Shown here piece by piece: positions 5,576 through 8,185 of a DNA stretch of 8,185 nucleotides; positions within the stretch are counted from its first letter, which is position 1; the number at the start of each line of letters is the position of its first letter. Where the stretch lies: the NCBI GenBank assembly GCA_023390675.1, contig JAEWCK010000242.1, forward strand, positions 1 to 8,185, in the 5' to 3' direction. This DNA comes from Pseudomonadota bacterium (GTDB taxonomy: Bacteria; Pseudomonadota; Alphaproteobacteria; Sphingomonadales; Sphingomonadaceae). The notes beneath the pieces were generated by a model. It ran no database searches. It saw nothing but the letters and a program-made list of their open reading frames with translations, and was not told where the DNA came from. Made by a program: the position numbers and the translations under genes.

Positions 5576-6399
5576 TGCTCGCGCGGCTGGCCGGGTTATG
5601 CCTGGCGCTGCTCGCGCCCGTTGCCGCGCATGCGCAGCCGCTCAAGGTGATGAGCTTCAACGTCCGGCTCCCGGTGGCGTCGGATGGCGCCAACGCCTGG
5701 GAAAAGCGGCGCGACCTCTTCGTCGAGACGATCGCCAAGGCCGACCCCGACATCATCGGTACGCAGGAGCTGTGGAAGGTCCAGGGCGACTATGTCGTCC
5801 AGCGCCTGCCCCGGTATCGCTGGTTCGGGATCGATCGCCGCGGCGGGCATGCCGACGAGCACATGGGGGTATTCTACCGCAGCGATCGCCTCAGGCTGAT
5901 CGAGCAGGGCGATTTCTGGCTGTCGGACACGCCGCAGGTGCCGGCGAGCATCAGCTGGGGCAATCTCTATCCGCGGATAGTGACCTGGGGCCTGTTCGAG
6001 ACCCGAAAGGGCCGGCGCTTCTACCTGCTCAACACGCACTTCCCCTATCGCGAGCAGGACGAGGCCGCGCGCGAACGTTGCGCGCGCCTGCTGCTCGCTC
6101 GCATCGCGGCGTTGCCGGCAGACATACCGGTGGTGCTGACCGGCGACTTCAACACCGGCCCGGACACGCCGCCGCATGCCCTGCTCGCGGGAGCCCTGGC
6201 CGACGTCTGGACGAGCGCCGCGCGCCACGCGGGGCCGGAAGCGACCTTCCACGGCTTCACCGGCAAGCCCGACAGGCGAATCGACTGGATCATGACGCGT
6301 GGCATCGCCGCAGTCTCGGTCCGCACGATCGACGCGCATCGCGGACCGCTCTACCCCTCCGACCATTTCCCCGTCCTCGCGCGGCTGCGCCTGCGCTGA
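5575..6399 (+). CDS. Secreted endonuclease/exonuclease/phosphatase-family hydrolase
   Basis: A 274-residue metal-dependent hydrolase of the EEP (DNase I-like) fold. Residues 1-20 form a signal peptide with probable cleavage AHA-QP, so the enzyme is periplasmic or exported. Active-site motifs are all present: SFNV with N29, TQE with E65, NTHFPY with H155, TGDFN with D191 and N193, RIDWI with D237, and SDHFP with D263 and H264. These fit a Mg2+-dependent phosphodiesterase or phosphatase. Substrates in this family range from nucleic acids to inositol phosphates and sphingomyelin-type lipids, and the sequence alone does not choose. The ATG shares a base with the rpoN stop, and GAGGG (5561-5565) lies nine bases upstream, so translation is likely coupled to rpoN. 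The reading frame is open far upstream through rpoN, but that part is a shadow of rpoN. Confidence 0.88.
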   Translation: MLARLAGLCLALLAPVAAHAQPLKVMSFNVRLPVASDGANAWEKRRDLFVETIAKADPDIIGTQELWKVQGDYVVQRLPRYRWFGIDRRGGHADEHMGVFYRSDRLRLIEQGDFWLSDTPQVPASISWGNLYPRIVTWGLFETRKGRRFYLLNTHFPYREQDEAARERCARLLLARIAALPADIPVVLTGDFNTGPDTPPHALLAGALADVWTSAARHAGPEATFHGFTGKPDRRIDWIMTRGIAAVSVRTIDAHRGPLYPSDHFPVLARLRLR

Positions 6400-6444
6400 G
6401 CGGATTTTACGCTTTGGTAGGTGTGTGCGGATAAATCCGTCAGA
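6400..6444 (+). promoter_or_regulatory. Possible promoter for the small STAS-like gene
   Basis: TTTACG (6406-6411) and GATAAA (6430-6435) are 18 bases apart and each match four of six consensus positions of a housekeeping promoter. No good ribosome site precedes ATG 6445, which lies nine bases after the -10-like box, so transcription might give an almost leaderless message. An alternative start is GTG at 6421 in the same frame, with GGTAG directly before it. Weak evidence. Confidence 0.2.
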
Positions 6445-6831
6445 ATGAGTGGGGCGTTTTCGTTCGACGTCGAGCCTGAGCGCGACCTCGTCCGTATCCG
6501 GATGGGGGGCTTCTTCACGCCTGAGGACATCGCGGCATTCCTCGACGCGCGCGCCGAGGCGCATCGCCAGCTGCGCTGCGGGCCCAACCAGCACCTGACG
6601 CTCAACGACCTGCGCGACATGAAAATCCAGGCGCAGGACATCGTCGATTCGTTTCGCGAGATGCTCGCCGCGCCCGCTTATCGATCGCGCCGCCTCGCCT
6701 TCGTAATGGGGCCGACGCTGGCGCGCACCCAGCTCTCGCGCGCGCTCGATTCGCGCGTCGCGCGCTGCTTCGAGGATCCCTGGGCCGCGGAAGCCTGGCT
6801 GTTCTCCGACGACCGCGCGAAGGCCGCCTGA
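6445..6831 (+). CDS. Small SpoIIAA/STAS-like protein
   Basis: A 128-residue soluble protein without signal peptide or membrane segment. The pattern fits the SpoIIAA-like/STAS group: an initial beta-strand pair (FSFDVEPERDLVRIRMGG), FTPEDIAAFLDARAEAHRQL as a helix (24-43), a central HLTLNDLRDMKIQAQDIVDSF (50-70), then RLAFVMGPTLARTQLSRAL and a C-terminal EDPWAAEAWLF helix. Such proteins are often of unknown function, and some bind partners in signalling, so no role is assigned. The GTG at 6421 would add eight residues (MCADKSVR) that do not look like part of the fold, so the ATG is preferred. Its stop lies ten bases from the end of the converging protease gene. The STAS-like assignment is by pattern only. 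Confidence 0.75.
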   Translation: MSGAFSFDVEPERDLVRIRMGGFFTPEDIAAFLDARAEAHRQLRCGPNQHLTLNDLRDMKIQAQDIVDSFREMLAAPAYRSRRLAFVMGPTLARTQLSRALDSRVARCFEDPWAAEAWLFSDDRAKAA

Positions 6832-6841
6832 GCCTAACCTT

Positions 6842-7852
6842 CTAGAGCGTCACGCTCCCCGATCCACCCTGCACGCCCGGCAGCAACGGCGAACTCCATT
6901 CCTTGAGCTTGGTCGGCGTGTTCCTGGGCATCAGGAAGCGGACCTGCCGATTGGGGAAATCGATGTCGACGCGGCGGAAGCTCCTGAGCGCATCCATGCC
7001 GAGCAGCAATGCCGGCCGGTTGGTCAACCCGAACCGTTCGAACGGTGCGACGTCGGCGAACGCGACCGGCATCTGCCCAAACGCCACATCGCCCACCTTG
7101 ATGTCCGGCACCGAAGTGTAGTCGGCGAGCGTCTTGTCGCCGGTGACGCTGGTGAGCTGGATGCGATAGGGCTTCGGCGCGCGATTGCCGACGCGCTTGC
7201 GCAGCTTCGAATTGCCCATCGTCACCTGGCTCCCGGTGTCGAGCACCACCTGGATGCGCGTCGGGCCGTAATAGGCGTCGGTGACGATCAGCTGGCCGAA
7301 CAGGCTCTTGGCGGTGACGACGATCTCGTCCTTGTCGCGCCGGGTGAACTTCTTGCGCTTGACGCTGGGGCGCACCGTCATCGTGCCCTTCTCGAAATCG
7401 ATCGAGACCTGGTGGCTGCTCAGCGTATCGATCCCCAGCAGGCCGAGCGCGCCGAGATCGCGCGCCTCGAGCGAGGGCGCGATCACGGTGTGGAGCTGGC
7501 CGATCGACTTGATCGCGAGATCGGGAACCACCACCGTGTTGACTTCCGACGTGCCGGTCATCGAAGTGATCGTCACCGGATCGCCGGCCGCCAGCTTGAG
7601 CGTGCCCGCAAGCTCGCGCGAGACCACGGTGCGCTCGGCGCCAGTGTCGATGATGAAATTGTACGGCCCCTTGGCGCCGACCGCGACGGGCACGGTGAGT
7701 CGCGCGTCGAGATCGATGATCGGCAGCTGGGTGCCTTCGACGGTCGCCGCCGAGGCGATCGTGTCGGGATCCTGCGGGCCGGGTCCCTGGAGGTCATGGG
7801 CGCCGGCAGTCGCGGCGAGCGGGAGCAACAGAAGTGCGGCGATCCTGTTCAT
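6842..7852 (-). CDS. Two-domain retropepsin-like aspartyl protease, secreted
   Basis: A 336-residue protein with an N-terminal signal peptide (hydrophobic core about 4-16, probable cleavage ATAGA-HD near residue 18), so it is periplasmic or surface-located. Two retropepsin-like halves are visible. The first has FIIDTGAERTVVS with D69-T-G71 and LLGIDTL (138-144). The second has VVLDTGSQVTMG with D205-T-G207 and LLGMDALRSF (283-292). Each half therefore keeps the catalytic DTG and a later hydrophobic-G motif, suggesting a single-chain pseudo-dimer like pepsin, with the two aspartates meeting at one active site. A basic stretch (165-172, KRKKFTRR) links the halves. The substrate is unknown. Upstream on the minus strand, GAGAGG lies 14 bases before the ATG and TATATC lies just before it. 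The neighbouring helicase ends 75 bases upstream. Confidence 0.85.
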   Translation of the reverse strand: MNRIAALLLLPLAATAGAHDLQGPGPQDPDTIASAATVEGTQLPIIDLDARLTVPVAVGAKGPYNFIIDTGAERTVVSRELAGTLKLAAGDPVTITSMTGTSEVNTVVVPDLAIKSIGQLHTVIAPSLEARDLGALGLLGIDTLSSHQVSIDFEKGTMTVRPSVKRKKFTRRDKDEIVVTAKSLFGQLIVTDAYYGPTRIQVVLDTGSQVTMGNSKLRKRVGNRAPKPYRIQLTSVTGDKTLADYTSVPDIKVGDVAFGQMPVAFADVAPFERFGLTNRPALLLGMDALRSFRRVDIDFPNRQVRFLMPRNTPTKLKEWSSPLLPGVQGGSGSVTL

Positions 7853-7927
7853 GGCGCAATGATATACCTCTCGATGCTGCGCAGCAATCGGGACTATTGC
7901 GCATTTGTGTCCCGGCCGGGCTCGGTC
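7853..7927 (-). promoter_or_regulatory. Palindrome-rich gap upstream of the aspartyl protease
   Basis: Seventy-five bases hold three symmetric elements: a perfect 12-base palindrome TGCTGCGCAGCA (7875-7886), with CGAT/ATCG just outside it; a perfect CCCGGCCGGG (7911-7920); and a wider inverted pair GCGCAAT (7854-7860) / ATTGCGC (7896-7902) that encloses the central palindrome. On the minus strand a TATATC box precedes the protease ATG by eight bases, with TTGCTG 15 bases before it, a poor promoter match. This could be an operator/promoter for the protease gene. Confidence 0.3.
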
Positions 7928-8185
7928 TCAATCGAGCCGCATCGCCTCCGCCGCGATCCCCTCGGCCTCCATCAGCAGCGCGTCCTCGGTCATGCCTTGC
8001 GCCACATTCTCGCGCCCGATCATGATCAGCACGGGCACCGCCATCGGCGAGACGCGATCGAGATCGATATGCAGCATCGTGTCGGCGGCGGTGTCGAGAA
8101 GGTGCGCAAGCCGGCCGACATCGGTCATCCGCGCGCGGGCGTCGGCCCAGGCCGCGCGGAGCAGCAGGTGATCGGGCTCGTATTT
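7928..8185 (-). CDS. Ligase-associated Lhr-type DEXH helicase, C-terminal fragment
   Basis: The minus-strand frame is open from the window edge to TGA (7930..7928), giving the last 85 residues of a longer protein. It starts KYEPDHLLLRAAWADARAR and continues with MTDVGRLAHLLD, then a DRVSPMAVPVLIMIGRE motif and an acidic/Ala helix ending EAMRLD. The EPDHLLL...D(V/A)xRL...L and the RVSP(M/L)AVPVL...IGRE stretch fit the C-terminus of Lhr-like DEXH-box helicases of the type associated with DNA ligase and the PdeM phosphoesterase in DNA-damage response. The helicase motifs themselves lie outside the window. The internal ATG at 8128 is not the start. The call is from recalled family patterns. Confidence 0.7.
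   Translation of the reverse strand, partial: KYEPDHLLLRAAWADARARMTDVGRLAHLLDTAADTMLHIDLDRVSPMAVPVLIMIGRENVAQGMTEDALLMEAEGIAAEAMRLD

Noticed and set aside
3919..6399. An 826-codon open frame reading through lptB's end and all of rpoN into the EEP hydrolase
   Set aside because: The upstream part is an Arg/Ala/Gly-rich shadow of lptB and rpoN. The real protein starts at 5575 with a ribosome site and signal peptide.
6845..6857. GAGCGT-C-ACGCTC inverted repeat as a bidirectional terminator between converging genes
   Set aside because: It lies inside the last codons of the protease gene, has a one-base centre and no T-tract; too weak to call.
7281..7862. A 193-codon plus-strand frame opposite the aspartyl protease
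   Set aside because: Ser/Thr/Val-rich shadow. The minus-strand gene has a signal peptide and two DTG motifs.

Overview
This window reads as ordinary core chromosome of a GC-rich alphaproteobacterium, most likely a member of the Sphingomonadaceae. The reasons are the strong G/C bias at third codon positions, the rnd-lptC-lptA-lptB-rpoN gene order, a cold-shock protein with an Arg/Gly-rich N-terminal extension, and a retropepsin-like protease and a ligase-associated helicase that resemble sphingomonad proteins. The genus is an inference from remembered family patterns, not from a search.

Layout. The left edge holds the first 35 codons of a cold-shock protein on the minus strand. A 238-base divergent intergenic region separates it from a long plus-strand block: a TerC-family membrane protein, a short RNase D (rnd), the LptC-LptA-LptB lipopolysaccharide-type export proteins, sigma-54 (rpoN), a secreted endonuclease/exonuclease/phosphatase-family protein, and a small SpoIIAA/STAS-like protein. 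Two genes on the minus strand converge on this block: a two-domain retropepsin-like aspartyl protease and, at the right edge, the last 85 codons of an Lhr-type DEXH helicase.

How the genes work together. LptC (inner-membrane anchored), LptA (periplasmic bridge) and LptB (cytoplasmic ATPase) are three parts of one machine that carries an outer-membrane glycolipid across the periplasm. lptC and lptA abut with no gap. lptB and rpoN are 5 bases apart. rpoN and the phosphatase-like gene overlap by one base, so these pairs are probably co-transcribed and partly translationally coupled. The hpf and ptsN genes that often follow rpoN in proteobacteria are absent here.

No CRISPR array, tRNA, rRNA, prophage or transposase is visible, and no clear defence or biosynthetic system. 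The most unusual structures lie between genes. First, a 107-base segment containing an 84-base near-perfect hairpin is inserted exactly at the rnd/lptC junction and flanked by 14-base direct repeats, which looks like a non-autonomous mobile palindrome. Second, the 124-base leader in front of lptB is densely structured, with a bulged stem-loop, a symmetric repeat, two interleaved inverted repeats and a 15-codon mini-ORF.
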